The notes under the pieces are model-generated. The model had not been told where the DNA came from and did no database searches. It was given only the letters and a program-made list of their open reading frames with translations. Shown one piece after another: positions 34,133 through 45,053 of a stretch of DNA of 64,000 nucleotides (positions are counted from its first letter, which is position 1; every line of letters begins with the position of its first letter). Made by a program: the position numbers and the translations under genes. The stretch is from Curtobacterium sp. MCBA15_008. GTDB taxonomy: Bacteria; Actinomycetota; Actinomycetes; Actinomycetales; Microbacteriaceae. Location: positions 1 to 64,000 of the forward strand of contig NZ_MJGN01000014.1 in assembly GCF_001865065.1 (NCBI RefSeq). Reading direction: 5' to 3'.

Positions 34133-35632
34133 CTACGCGGCGGCGGTGAGCCAGCGGAAGGGGATGGTGATCGTCACCTCGGTGCCGCTGCCGGTCAGGG
34201 TGTGCCAGTCGATGGTGCCGCCGAGCTCGCCCTGGATGAGCGTGCGGACGATCTGCGTTCCCAGACCTGAGCCGACCTTGCCCTCCGGCAGACCCCGGCC
34301 GTTGTCGCGGACCTGGATGTCGAGGTGGTCGTCGAAGCGCTCCGCCACGATCTCGACCTCGCCGTCGCGGCCGTCGAGCCCGTGTTCGACGGCGTTCGTG
34401 ACGAGCTCGGTGAGCCCGAGCGCGAGCGGCGTCGCGGCCTCGGACGGCAGGACGCCGAACTCGCCGGTCTTCTTCGGGTGTGCGGTCGTGTTGTGCGAGG
34501 CGGCGACCTCGGTGACGAGCTTGAGGACGGAGTCGAAGACCTCGTCGAAGTCGACCGTCTGACTGAGGCCGCTCGACAGCGTGTCGTGCACGACGGCGAT
34601 CGCCGCGACGCGCCGCATCGCGTTCTGCAGTGAGGTGCGCGCCTCGTCGGAGTGGGTCCGCCGAGCCTGGATCCGGAGCAGCGACGCGACGGTCTGCAAG
34701 TTGTTCTTGACGCGGTGGTGGATCTCGCGGATCGTCGCGTCCTTCGTGATGAGCTCGCGCTCCTGGTGCCGCAGCTCGGTGACGTCGCGGCACAGCACGA
34801 TCGCGCCGATGCGGTCACCGTGGTCGCGGAGCGGGATCGACCGGAGCGAGACGGTGACGCCCTTCGACTCGACGTCGGCCCGCCACGGTGCGCGCCCGGT
34901 GACGACCAGCGGCAGGGACTCGTCGACGTCGAGTTGGGAGCCGATGAGTTCGGTGGTGACCTCGGCGAGGGACTTCCGCTCGAGTTCGCCCTCGAAGCCC
35001 ATCCGGTTGAACGCGCTGAGGCCGTTCGGGCTCGCGAAGGTGACGATGCCGTTCGTGTCGAGCCGGAGCAGTCCGTCGCTCGCGCGCGGCGCACCACGAC
35101 GGGGTCCGGCCGGGGCACCGATGTCCGGGAAGTCGCCGGTGGAGATCATGCCGAACAGGTCGTTCGCACTCGCCGTGAAGTTCAGCTCCTGCCGGCTCGG
35201 CGTGCGCATCTCGTCCTGGTTGGAGTGCCGTGTGACGACGGCGATGGGGCGCTCGGTGGTCTCGGCGCTCTTCGCGCTGAGCCGGCGCAGCACGGGGATC
35301 GCCCGCACGCGCGTCGGGGTGTCCTCGTACCAGTCTGGCTCGGCCGAGTCGACGACCTTGGCTCCGGCGAAGCACTCGGTGACCTGCTCGCGCCACTCCT
35401 CGCGGATCTCCTGCCCGACGATGTCGCGGTAGAAGAGCGTCGCGGCGGAGCTCGGGCGGGCGTGCGCGACGGCCACGAACGAGCCGTCCTCGGCCGTGGG
35501 GACCCACAGGACCATGTCGGCGAAGGACAGGTCGGCGAGCAGCTGCCAGTCACCGACGAGCAGGTGGAGCCATTCGACATCGGCATCGGAGGAACGGCCT
35601 TGTGCGAGGACGAGGTCACTGAGGGTCGACAC
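34133..35632 (-). CDS. pdtaS: sensor histidine kinase PdtaS
   Basis: A 499-residue soluble HisKA_2-type kinase. A GAF-like N-terminal domain (MSTLSDLV..., HLLVGDWQLLADLSFADMVLWVP) and a PAS domain (about 185-290, LLRLDTNGIVTFASPNGLSAFNRMG) precede the phospho-acceptor ITKDATIREIHHRVKNNLQTVASLLRIQARR near 300. The ATPase domain has LTELVTNAVEHG and GSGLGTQIVRTL. It resembles M. tuberculosis PdtaS domain by domain. The cognate antiterminator PdtaR is not in the window. There are no membrane segments. Confidence 0.93.
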   Translation of the reverse strand: MSTLSDLVLAQGRSSDADVEWLHLLVGDWQLLADLSFADMVLWVPTAEDGSFVAVAHARPSSAATLFYRDIVGQEIREEWREQVTECFAGAKVVDSAEPDWYEDTPTRVRAIPVLRRLSAKSAETTERPIAVVTRHSNQDEMRTPSRQELNFTASANDLFGMISTGDFPDIGAPAGPRRGAPRASDGLLRLDTNGIVTFASPNGLSAFNRMGFEGELERKSLAEVTTELIGSQLDVDESLPLVVTGRAPWRADVESKGVTVSLRSIPLRDHGDRIGAIVLCRDVTELRHQERELITKDATIREIHHRVKNNLQTVASLLRIQARRTHSDEARTSLQNAMRRVAAIAVVHDTLSSGLSQTVDFDEVFDSVLKLVTEVAASHNTTAHPKKTGEFGVLPSEAATPLALGLTELVTNAVEHGLDGRDGEVEIVAERFDDHLDIQVRDNGRGLPEGKVGSGLGTQIVRTLIQGELGGTIDWHTLTGSGTEVTITIPFRWLTAAA

Positions 35633-35654
35633 TCCGTCAGTCTAGGTGCGCCCC

Positions 35655-35683
35655 GCTGTGGACAACGTCGCGCTGTCCACAGC
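35655..35683. promoter_or_regulatory. inverted pair of DnaA boxes
   Basis: GCTGTGGAC and GTCCACAGC form a 9-bp inverted repeat with an 11-base centre. The left half contains TTGTCCACA on the minus strand (35665-35657), a perfect actinobacterial DnaA box; the right half has CTGTCCACA on the plus strand, one mismatch away. It sits 23 bases before the pdtaS start and about 64-92 bases before the divergent gene. Confidence 0.5.
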
Positions 35684-35746
35684 TCTACCGCTGTCATATT
35701 TCTCATGTTGCACTCGCCATACGCTCGCCCCGACGAAAGGGGCAGA

Positions 35747-36160
35747 GTGGCCGAGGAAGCACGCCGCATCGACGACCGAGGGGCGACGGCGGAGACCACG
35801 CGGCTCACAGCCGTCCCACCACCGACCGACGCGCACGACACGGCGCGGGCCCTCGGGCTCTGCGTGGCCGAGATCCTGACCGGCGCGCGTGAGGTCGACA
35901 GCATCGCTCGGTGGATCACGGACGACGTGCACCGACACCTGCAGCATCGCTCGGCCGTGGCCGCGCGGTCGCGGCAGCTCGGCGGCCGTTCGCGAGCCCG
36001 GGCCCTCCTGCGCGTCGGGAGCGTGATCGTCTGCTGCCCGGCGGACGGCGTCGCCGAGGCGACGATCGTCGTGCACACCCGCAGCCACGCCCGGGCGGTC
36101 GCGATGCGGCTCGAGGAGCGACAGGGACGGTGGCGGGCGACGGCGGTGGGGGTCCTGTGA
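35747..36160 (+). CDS. Rv3235-family protein
   Basis: A 137-residue soluble protein. The segment DTARALGLCVAEILTGAREVDSIARWITDDVHRHLQHRSAVAARSR and the C-terminal SVIVCCPADGVAEATIVVHTRSHARAVAMRLEERQGRWRATAVGVL match the Rv3235 family, found upstream of secA across actinobacteria; its function is unknown. I prefer GTG at 35747, with GAAAGG 6 bases upstream; ATG at 35705 would add 14 residues and could be leaderless after CATATT. It converges on secA. Confidence 0.8.
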   Translation: MAEEARRIDDRGATAETTRLTAVPPPTDAHDTARALGLCVAEILTGAREVDSIARWITDDVHRHLQHRSAVAARSRQLGGRSRARALLRVGSVIVCCPADGVAEATIVVHTRSHARAVAMRLEERQGRWRATAVGVL

Positions 36161-36198
36161 CGGAGCGCGGGCGCCGTGGACGTGCGCCACCGACGACG

Positions 36199-36230
36199 GG
36201 AGGCGCGGTGCCAGCCGGCACCGCGCCTCC
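36199..36230. repeat. dispersed palindrome (GGAGGCGCGG family), copy 6
   Basis: GGAGGCGCGGTGCC and GGCACCGCGCCTCC form a perfect 14-bp stem with a 4-base loop between two convergent genes, 39 bases past one stop and 20 bases past the other. Confidence 0.85.
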
Positions 36231-36250
36231 TGTCCGGCAGTGTGGTCGCG

Positions 36251-39031
<2,781 letters not shown>

Positions 39032-39085
39032 GTGAGCTCCTTACGAGATCGTCACGCGCGACCTGCGCGATGCGAACAGCCAGTC

Positions 39086-39091
39086 ATGCTA
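39086..39091 (-). promoter_or_regulatory. -10 box for secA (TAGCAT)
   Basis: TAGCAT on the minus strand lies 54 bases before the secA GTG, giving a leader of about 48 bases with an AAGGAG site. Confidence 0.5.
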
Positions 39092-39124
39092 GCAACCGGA
39101 TCGAACCGGGTGCTGGGAGCGGCG

Positions 39125-39162
39125 CGGGTGTGCGCGGCCCGCGAACGGACCGCGCACACCCG
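39125..39162 (-). terminator. terminator after hpf
   Basis: CGGGTGTGCGCGG and CCGCGCACACCCG form a perfect 13-bp stem with a 12-base loop, 18 bases past the hpf stop. It separates hpf from the secA promoter. Confidence 0.8.
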
Positions 39163-39180
39163 GGACTGCCGGTCGCGGCG

Positions 39181-39891
39181 TCAGGCGATCGCCGACGCCG
39201 GTTCGGACTCCGCCCCGGACAGTGCCGCCGACGAGCCGCCCGCGGTCTGGTCGTCGATGCCGATGACGCCGTAGTCCCAGCCCTTCCGGCGGTAGACCAC
39301 GCTCGGCCGGCGCGTCTCCGCGTCGACGAACAGGTAGAAGTCGTGTCCGACGAGCTCCATGAAGTAGAGCGCGTCGTCGACCGTCATCGGCGCGGCCTCG
39401 AAGACCTTGTGCCGGATCACGACGGGGCTGTACACCTCGTCCTCGTCCTCACCCCGGTCGGTGACGACGGGCACGGCGCCGGTGGCGACGTCCTCGATGA
39501 GCTTGCCGTCGGCGGGCACGATGCCCATGCGCTCGAACGCGGTGCCCGAGGCCTCGGCCACCGAGGTCGGGGCGTGCCGTCCGCGGTGCACCTTGCGGCG
39601 GTCGCGTGCCCGGCGCAGGCGCTCCATGATCCGGGCGAACGCGAGGTCGAACGCGGCGTACTTGTCCGACGCCGCGGACTCTGCCCGCACGAGGGGGCCG
39701 GGGCCGATCAGTGTGAGCTCGACGCGGTCCTCGCCCTGGGAACCGCCCGCCTTTTCGTGGTGGCGGCTGATGCGCACCTCGAAGGCGAGGGCGCGGTCGG
39801 CGAGCACGTCGATCTTCTCGGACTTCTGTTCGACGTAGGTGCGGAATCGGTCGGTGACCCCGATGTTCCGGCCCGTGATCGTCACGTCCAT
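39181..39891 (-). CDS. hpf: ribosome hibernation promoting factor, long form
   Basis: A 236-residue protein that dimerises 70S ribosomes into inactive 100S particles in stationary phase. The N-terminal S30AE domain (MDVTITGRNIGVTDRFRTYVEQKSEKI..., residues 1-110) binds the decoding centre. The C-terminal dimerisation domain (about 170-225, VVIRHKVFEAAPMTVDDALYFMELVGHDFYLFVDAETRRPSVVYRRKGWDYGVIG) marks the long form. The ATG has GGGAG upstream. It follows comF and precedes secA, as in Mycobacterium. Confidence 0.96.
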   Translation of the reverse strand: MDVTITGRNIGVTDRFRTYVEQKSEKIDVLADRALAFEVRISRHHEKAGGSQGEDRVELTLIGPGPLVRAESAASDKYAAFDLAFARIMERLRRARDRRKVHRGRHAPTSVAEASGTAFERMGIVPADGKLIEDVATGAVPVVTDRGEDEDEVYSPVVIRHKVFEAAPMTVDDALYFMELVGHDFYLFVDAETRRPSVVYRRKGWDYGVIGIDDQTAGGSSAALSGAESEPASAIA

Positions 39892-40040
39892 GTGGCGGCT
39901 CCCATCCAGACTCAGCGCGTCGCCTCCATCCGGCGATCCTGAACGCCTTGCCGCGAGGCTAGACCCGGAGCCACCACGGCGTCACGCGATCGCGGTGAGT
40001 CGTGGAGACACCCACCGGACACCCAGCGGCCACCGGGCGT

Positions 40041-40778
40041 TCACTCGTCGACGCTCGCCACCGCGACGCAGCGCACCACGCGGCCACCGGCGGCACGCAC
40101 CGCCCGCACCGCCTCGGCCATGGTGACGCCGGTGGTCACGACGTCGTCGACGACCACGACGTCCTTCCCGGCGACGCCGTCGGCACGCAGCGTGCTGACG
40201 GTCGCCGCGACCCGTTCGACCGCGCTGCGCTCCTTCTGCCCGTGCCCCGGTCGGTGCGCCGAACGCCCGCGCCCCGGACGCGACGTCGCCGGAGTCGCCG
40301 GTGCGTCGGTGGGCGGACACACTCGCCGGGGCGGCGGCCGACGCACGCGCCGGAGCGCCCTCGGTCGACGCACTCCCCCGCGTGCCAGGAGCAGCACCAC
40401 GGGGTCGAACCCGCGGCGCCGGGCTCCGTGCCGCGACGGCGGGACCCGGAGCAGGAGCGTCCCCGCCGGGGCCTCGGCGAGCGCCGCCCGCACGAGCGCA
40501 CCGAACCGGGTGCCGAGCGGTCGTGCGAGGTCCACGCGCCCGCGGAGCTTCAGTTCGAGCAGGAGCGTCCGGACCAGTCCCCCGTACTCGAACCCCGCGT
40601 CGAGCCGCACCCCGGCCACGAGGCGCACGCGACGGGGCTCGCGGTCGAGCGCGCTGCGGCAGGCGGAGCACAGGGCACGGTCGGGCGCGCCGCACCCCGC
40701 GCAGACGATCGGCAGGACGAGCCCGAGCACCGCGAGGACCGCGTCCTGCCAGGGCCGGTCGGTCGTCGTCACGTCCAC
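40041..40778 (-). CDS. comF: ComF-family phosphoribosyltransferase-like protein
   Basis: A protein of about 245 residues resembling ComF, needed for DNA uptake in Bacillus and of unclear role here. The N-terminal zinc-ribbon-like motif VCAGCGAPDRALCSACRSAL (about 25-45) and the PRPP-binding loop DVVVVDDVVTTGVTMAEAVRAVRAAGG (about 205-230) are clear. The middle (about 145-185) is unusually rich in arginine and proline, where most ComF proteins have a DQ.GL motif; here GQKERSAVERVA may be the equivalent. The start is uncertain: GTG at 40778 or 40772, neither with a good ribosome binding site. Confidence 0.85.
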   Translation of the reverse strand: MDVTTTDRPWQDAVLAVLGLVLPIVCAGCGAPDRALCSACRSALDREPRRVRLVAGVRLDAGFEYGGLVRTLLLELKLRGRVDLARPLGTRFGALVRAALAEAPAGTLLLRVPPSRHGARRRGFDPVVLLLARGGVRRPRALRRVRRPPPRRVCPPTDAPATPATSRPGRGRSAHRPGHGQKERSAVERVAATVSTLRADGVAGKDVVVVDDVVTTGVTMAEAVRAVRAAGGRVVRCVAVASVDE

Positions 40779-40806
40779 CAGGGTGGCGGTGACCGGACGC
40801 CGGGCG

Positions 40807-40839
40807 GGAGGCCGTCCCGGAGACCGTGGACGGGCCTCC
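40807..40839. repeat. dispersed palindrome (GGAGGC family), degraded copy
   Basis: GGAGGCCGTCC and GGACGGGCCTCC face each other 40 bases past the lpqB stop. The similarity to the family is limited to the GGAGGC/GCCTCC ends. Confidence 0.4.
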
Positions 40840-40878
40840 AGGCTGGACGCCCTGTGGAGGAGGACCGGACCCGCCCCG

Positions 40879-42561
40879 TCAGCGCTGGATGCCGAGCACG
40901 TCCGCGGTGACGCCCGTCGCCTCCCAGCCTCCGCCGGTGGACTGCCGCACCGAGCCGTCGGACATCCGCAGCAGCATCGAGCCGGCGCTGCCCCCGGCGA
41001 TCGCGGTCGCCCGTCCGTCCGGCTTCGGCAGGGTGCTCGACTGGCCGCCGACGGTCGTCCGCACGATCTCGGGACCGTTCGCGGTCTGGCCGAGCGACGC
41101 GATGTCGGAGTCGTTGATCCACGCGGCGCCCACGGCGTCACCACTGGCCGCCTGCACACGGACCGGCGGGCCGAGGGCCGTCGGGGTCCGGTCGGAGCCC
41201 CGCACGATCGCCATCACGTAGAGGCTCGGTCCGTCACCGCTCTCGATGAGCGCGAGCGCGCGCGTCGAGTCGCGGGAGACCTGGAACGACACCATCGTGC
41301 CCTTCGGCAGGGTCGTGCTGACCACGTGGGGATCGCCACGGAGGCCGTAGGCGGTGACCTTCCGGGTGTCCGACGAGGCCGCGACCCAGGCGAAACCGAG
41401 ATCGTCGACGGACGGCGGGACGAGGTCGTCGGTCGCATCCACTCGCAGTCGTGACTGGGGCCGGACCACGAAGACGCCGTCCTCGTTGCCCACCACCGCG
41501 GCCGTGCCGGACGCGGAGATCGCGAACGAGGACGGGTCGAGACGGCCCACCTCGTCCCCGATGCCGTTGCCGAGCTCGGCGATCTTGTCGGAGGACGGCG
41601 ACGCGTAGCCGACCGAGCCGTCGCGCTCGACCAGCGGTCGGGCGTCGACGTCGGGGTTCACCTGGGCGTCGGAGCCGGTCGTGTCGGGGACCGAGAACGG
41701 GGCACCCTCCACGGTGATCGACACGGAGGACACGGTGGCCACCGACGCGAGCGACCGGCGGAGCTGGTCGCGCATCTGGGCGCGCTCCTGGCTGCTGGCG
41801 CTGAGGGCGTCGCTCGAGAGGTCGACGAGGGCCTTCCCGCTGTCGATCGTCACGGCGTTCAGGGAGAGCTGCGTCCCCGCGGGGAACGACGTGACGACGG
41901 CGTCCTTCAGCCAGTCGGCCGGACCGGCGAGCAGCGCACTGGCGATCCTCGTGCTCGTCGAGGAGCGGGCGAGGAACCAGCGCTCGTCGGGCACCAGGAA
42001 CTCGTGCGTCGGGTCGAAGAAGTAGAGCGCGTGCTGCTGGAACACCGAGTCGAAGTTGACCGGGGACAGGATGATCCCGTCCGGCGCGTAGGCGATGCGC
42101 CACTCCCCGTCCTCCCGCGTGAACTGGAAGGTCAGCGTGGTCGAGGTCGGCCGGACGGCCTGGGTGTACTGGCCCGCGGCGTCGACGGTGGCGCTCGCGG
42201 TGAGGGTGTAGCTCAGCTCGCGGTCACCGACGCGCTCGACCGTGGGGTTGTCCTCGCGGATGGTGACGCCGCGGCGGGGGTTCCACGTCTCGGCGTACCC
42301 CGACGCCAGGAACTGCCGTGCCACCGCGTAGTCGTCCTGCGCACCCGTGCCGGCGGCGATGAACCCGCGGAGGATCGCCGTCTGGTCGGACCCGGCCACG
42401 GGCTTGAACGGCCGGTAGTCGAGGCCGGACACCGACTCGTCCTTGATCGTCTGGCCGGACCGGACCGGACCGTCGGTGGGGATCGCGGCGCAGGCGGAGA
42501 CCGCGACCACGGTCGCCGCGGCGAGCGCGACGGCGATGAGGTGTCGGAACCGGGTGCGCAT
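40879..42561 (-). CDS. lpqB: lipoprotein LpqB
   Basis: A 560-residue lipoprotein that acts with the MtrAB two-component system in cell-wall and division control. The signal peptide ends in the lipobox VSAC at about residue 24. A GerMN-like domain (about 200-290) precedes the LpqB beta-propeller domain (from about 310). The ATG overlaps the mtrB stop by one base (TGATG). It is the third gene of mtrA-mtrB-lpqB, the order in Mycobacterium and Corynebacterium. Confidence 0.95.
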   Translation of the reverse strand: MRTRFRHLIAVALAAATVVAVSACAAIPTDGPVRSGQTIKDESVSGLDYRPFKPVAGSDQTAILRGFIAAGTGAQDDYAVARQFLASGYAETWNPRRGVTIREDNPTVERVGDRELSYTLTASATVDAAGQYTQAVRPTSTTLTFQFTREDGEWRIAYAPDGIILSPVNFDSVFQQHALYFFDPTHEFLVPDERWFLARSSTSTRIASALLAGPADWLKDAVVTSFPAGTQLSLNAVTIDSGKALVDLSSDALSASSQERAQMRDQLRRSLASVATVSSVSITVEGAPFSVPDTTGSDAQVNPDVDARPLVERDGSVGYASPSSDKIAELGNGIGDEVGRLDPSSFAISASGTAAVVGNEDGVFVVRPQSRLRVDATDDLVPPSVDDLGFAWVAASSDTRKVTAYGLRGDPHVVSTTLPKGTMVSFQVSRDSTRALALIESGDGPSLYVMAIVRGSDRTPTALGPPVRVQAASGDAVGAAWINDSDIASLGQTANGPEIVRTTVGGQSSTLPKPDGRATAIAGGSAGSMLLRMSDGSVRQSTGGGWEATGVTADVLGIQR

Positions 42562-44228
42562 CAGTCTTCCTCTCGCACGGCCCGGGGGCCGTCGTAGGAC
42601 TCGTCGAGGTCGGGCAGCGGGATGGCCGAGGTCGTGACCGCGACGCGCTCGCTGCGGGGCAGGGTGAGGACGAACGTGGACCCCTCGCCGGGGCGGGACC
42701 AGACATCGATCCGTCCGCCGTGCAGGTTCGCGTCGCCGAGGGAGATCGCGAGCCCGAGGCCGGTCCCGCCGATGGTGCGCTTCCGGCTCGGGTCGGCGCG
42801 CCAGAACCGGTCGAACACTCGGGCGGCGTCCTCCGGTGGCATGCCGATGCCGTGGTCGCGGACGGCGATCGCGACGGTGCGGGCGTCGCTGTCGACGATC
42901 ACCTGCACGGGCTTCGCGTCGCCGTGCTCGATCGCGTTGCCGACGAGGTTGCGGAGGATGCGCCGGACGCGCTTGGCGTCGAGCTGCATCGTGGTGTGTC
43001 CGCCGGGGGTCACCAGCTGCAGGTCGATGCCCGCGCGTTCGGCCAGCGGACGGAACTCGTCGACGATGTCGGTCGCGAGGGCGGCGGGGATGACGGGCTC
43101 CGGGTCGAGCTGCACGGCCTGCGCGTCGAACCGGGAGATCTCGAGCAGGTCGGCGAGGAGCAGCTCGAAGCGCTCCACCTGCGTGTGCAGGAGCTCGGCG
43201 GAGCGGCCGACCGACGGTTCGAAGGCGTGCCGGGAGTCGTAGAGCATGTCGCCGGCGAGCCGGATGGTCGTCAACGGCGTCCGGAGCTCGTGCGACACGT
43301 CGGAGACGAACCGCTGCTGGACGCGGGAGAGCTCGGCGAGCTGGGTGATCTGCCGGCTCACGGCCTCGGCCATGCCGTTGAAGCTGCGCGCCAGGGTGGC
43401 GATGTCGTCGTTGCCCCGCACCGGGATGCGTTCGTCGAGCCGGCCCGACGCGATCTTGCGGCTGGTCTCGGCGGCGCCGCGGATCGGAACGATCACGAGC
43501 CGGACCACCAGGGAGGTCACGAGCGCGATGAGCACCATCAGCGCCACCCCGCCGATGGACAGCGTCTGGGACACGAAGTCGAGGGTCTGCTGTGCGTCCG
43601 ACAGGTCGTAGACCAGGTAGAGCTCGTACTGCCCGGCGCTCGGGATCTGCAGCGTCGAGCCGACCGCGAGCCCGGGTCGGCTCCGGCCGTCGACCTCGAG
43701 CCGCACGGGCTGCAGGCTGACCTTGCCGGTGTCCTTGCCGACCTCTTTCCGGAGGGCGTCGCTGATCGCCCGGTCGGGGAAGTCCGGGCTGGCGACGGTC
43801 TGCAGCGACTGCGGTGCCGTCTGGTCGGGACTCCGTTCGATCGCGAGGCTGGTGCCGCCGGGGCTCGTCGTGTTCGACAGGATCGCCTGCTGCGCCTCGT
43901 TCTGCAGCGTCTCGAGCTCGGTCTGGTTGTTGTCCCCGCCCGCCGTCGCGGCGTCGAAGATGCCCTGCGCGACGACGGTGGCACGCGCCGACTCGGCCTC
44001 GATCTGGTCGCGACGCTGCGAGTAGACGTTGTTCGAGATGCTGATCATCACGGCGGTGCCGATGATCGCGATCGCCAGGCCGGTCGTCATCACGGTGATC
44101 GCGACCGACCGGACCATCAGGGAACTGCGCCACAGGTACGCGACCGGACGCCACCCGCGACGGAGCCACCGTCGGACCCGTCGGCCCACGCGGCCCGGCG
44201 CGCTGCGACCGGACGGCACGGTGACCAC
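42561..44228 (-). CDS. mtrB: sensor histidine kinase MtrB
   Basis: A 555-residue membrane kinase. A basic N-terminus and first helix (about 32-54), an extracytoplasmic domain of about 150 residues and a second helix near 205-228 are followed by HAMP and the phospho-acceptor QQRFVSDVSHELRTPLTTIRLAGDMLYD near 300. The ATPase boxes are RNLVGNAIEHG, DHGIGMPPEDAARVFDRFWRAD and GGTGLGLAISLGDANLHGG. The GTG at 44228 is 5 bases past the mtrA stop with GGAGGGG at 10-base spacing. Confidence 0.94.
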   Translation of the reverse strand: MVTVPSGRSAPGRVGRRVRRWLRRGWRPVAYLWRSSLMVRSVAITVMTTGLAIAIIGTAVMISISNNVYSQRRDQIEAESARATVVAQGIFDAATAGGDNNQTELETLQNEAQQAILSNTTSPGGTSLAIERSPDQTAPQSLQTVASPDFPDRAISDALRKEVGKDTGKVSLQPVRLEVDGRSRPGLAVGSTLQIPSAGQYELYLVYDLSDAQQTLDFVSQTLSIGGVALMVLIALVTSLVVRLVIVPIRGAAETSRKIASGRLDERIPVRGNDDIATLARSFNGMAEAVSRQITQLAELSRVQQRFVSDVSHELRTPLTTIRLAGDMLYDSRHAFEPSVGRSAELLHTQVERFELLLADLLEISRFDAQAVQLDPEPVIPAALATDIVDEFRPLAERAGIDLQLVTPGGHTTMQLDAKRVRRILRNLVGNAIEHGDAKPVQVIVDSDARTVAIAVRDHGIGMPPEDAARVFDRFWRADPSRKRTIGGTGLGLAISLGDANLHGGRIDVWSRPGEGSTFVLTLPRSERVAVTTSAIPLPDLDESYDGPRAVREED

Positions 44229-44233
44229 GGTGG

Positions 44234-44908
44234 TCAGGCCCCTCCGGCCCGGTACCCGACGCCGCGCACCGTGGTGACGATCTTCGGGTTGTCGGGGTCG
44301 TGCTCGATCTTCGCGCGGAGGCGCTGCACGTGGACGTTCACCAGGCGGGTGTCGGCCTTGTAGTGGTAGCCCCACACCTGTTCGAGGAGCATCTCCCGCG
44401 TGAACACCTGGTTCGGCTTCTCGGACAGGGCCCGGAGCAGGTCGAACTCGAGCGGCGTCAGCGCGATCACGGCCTCGCCCCGGCGGACCTCGTGCCCGGC
44501 GACGTCGACCGTGAGGTCCCCGACGTGCAGGACGGTCGCGTCGGCCGCGGACGGCCGCAGCCGGGTGCGGATCCGGGCGACGAGCTCCTTCGGGTTGAAC
44601 GGCTTCACGACGTAGTCGTCGGCGCCGTTCTCGAGGCCGGCGACGACGTCGGCGGTGTCGCCGCGTGCGGTCAGCATGATGATCGGCGTCCCGCTCTCGG
44701 CGCGGATCCGCTTGCACACCTCGATGCCGTCGATGCCGGGGAGCATGACGTCGAGGAGCACCAGGTCGGGCTTCGTGCTGTGGAACGCGTCGACGGCGTC
44801 GTTGCCGTCGGCGCTGAACTCCGGCTCGTAGCCCTCGGAACGGAGGACGATGCCGATCATCTCGGCGAGGGCCTGGTCGTCGTCGACGACGAGGATGCGC
44901 GGTGTCAT
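44234..44908 (-). CDS. mtrA: response regulator MtrA
   Basis: A 224-residue OmpR-family regulator, essential in mycobacteria, controlling cell-wall and division genes. The receiver domain has VVDDD (7-11), phospho-Asp53 in LVLLDVMLPG and KPFNPKELVARIRTRLRPS near 102. The winged helix has LTPLEFDLLRALSEKPNQVFTREMLLEQVWGYHYKADTRLVNVHVQRLRAKIE, close to M. tuberculosis MtrA. Confidence 0.96.
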   Translation of the reverse strand: MTPRILVVDDDQALAEMIGIVLRSEGYEPEFSADGNDAVDAFHSTKPDLVLLDVMLPGIDGIEVCKRIRAESGTPIIMLTARGDTADVVAGLENGADDYVVKPFNPKELVARIRTRLRPSAADATVLHVGDLTVDVAGHEVRRGEAVIALTPLEFDLLRALSEKPNQVFTREMLLEQVWGYHYKADTRLVNVHVQRLRAKIEHDPDNPKIVTTVRGVGYRAGGA

Positions 44909-44961
44909 GTGATGTGGACTCCGTGGGACGTGCGGTGGTGCCGGGTCGCACCTGCCCCCTC

Positions 44962-44967
44962 ACGATA
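44962..44967 (-). promoter_or_regulatory. possible -10 box for mtrA (TATCGT)
   Basis: TATCGT on the minus strand lies about 53 bases before the mtrA ATG, with CGGAG inside the implied leader. I saw no good -35 box. Confidence 0.4.
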
Positions 44968-45053
44968 GCCGAGGCCCCGTCGGGTGGCGTTTTCCGACAG
45001 GATGGGTGTCGACCGCGCTCCGCTGCGCGGTCGAGGGCGACGAGGGGGCGGCG

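Noticed and set aside
40200-40400. A frameshift inside comF
   Set aside because: The N-terminal cysteine motif and the C-terminal PRPP loop are in one uninterrupted frame, and neither other frame in this part shows ComF-like sequence.
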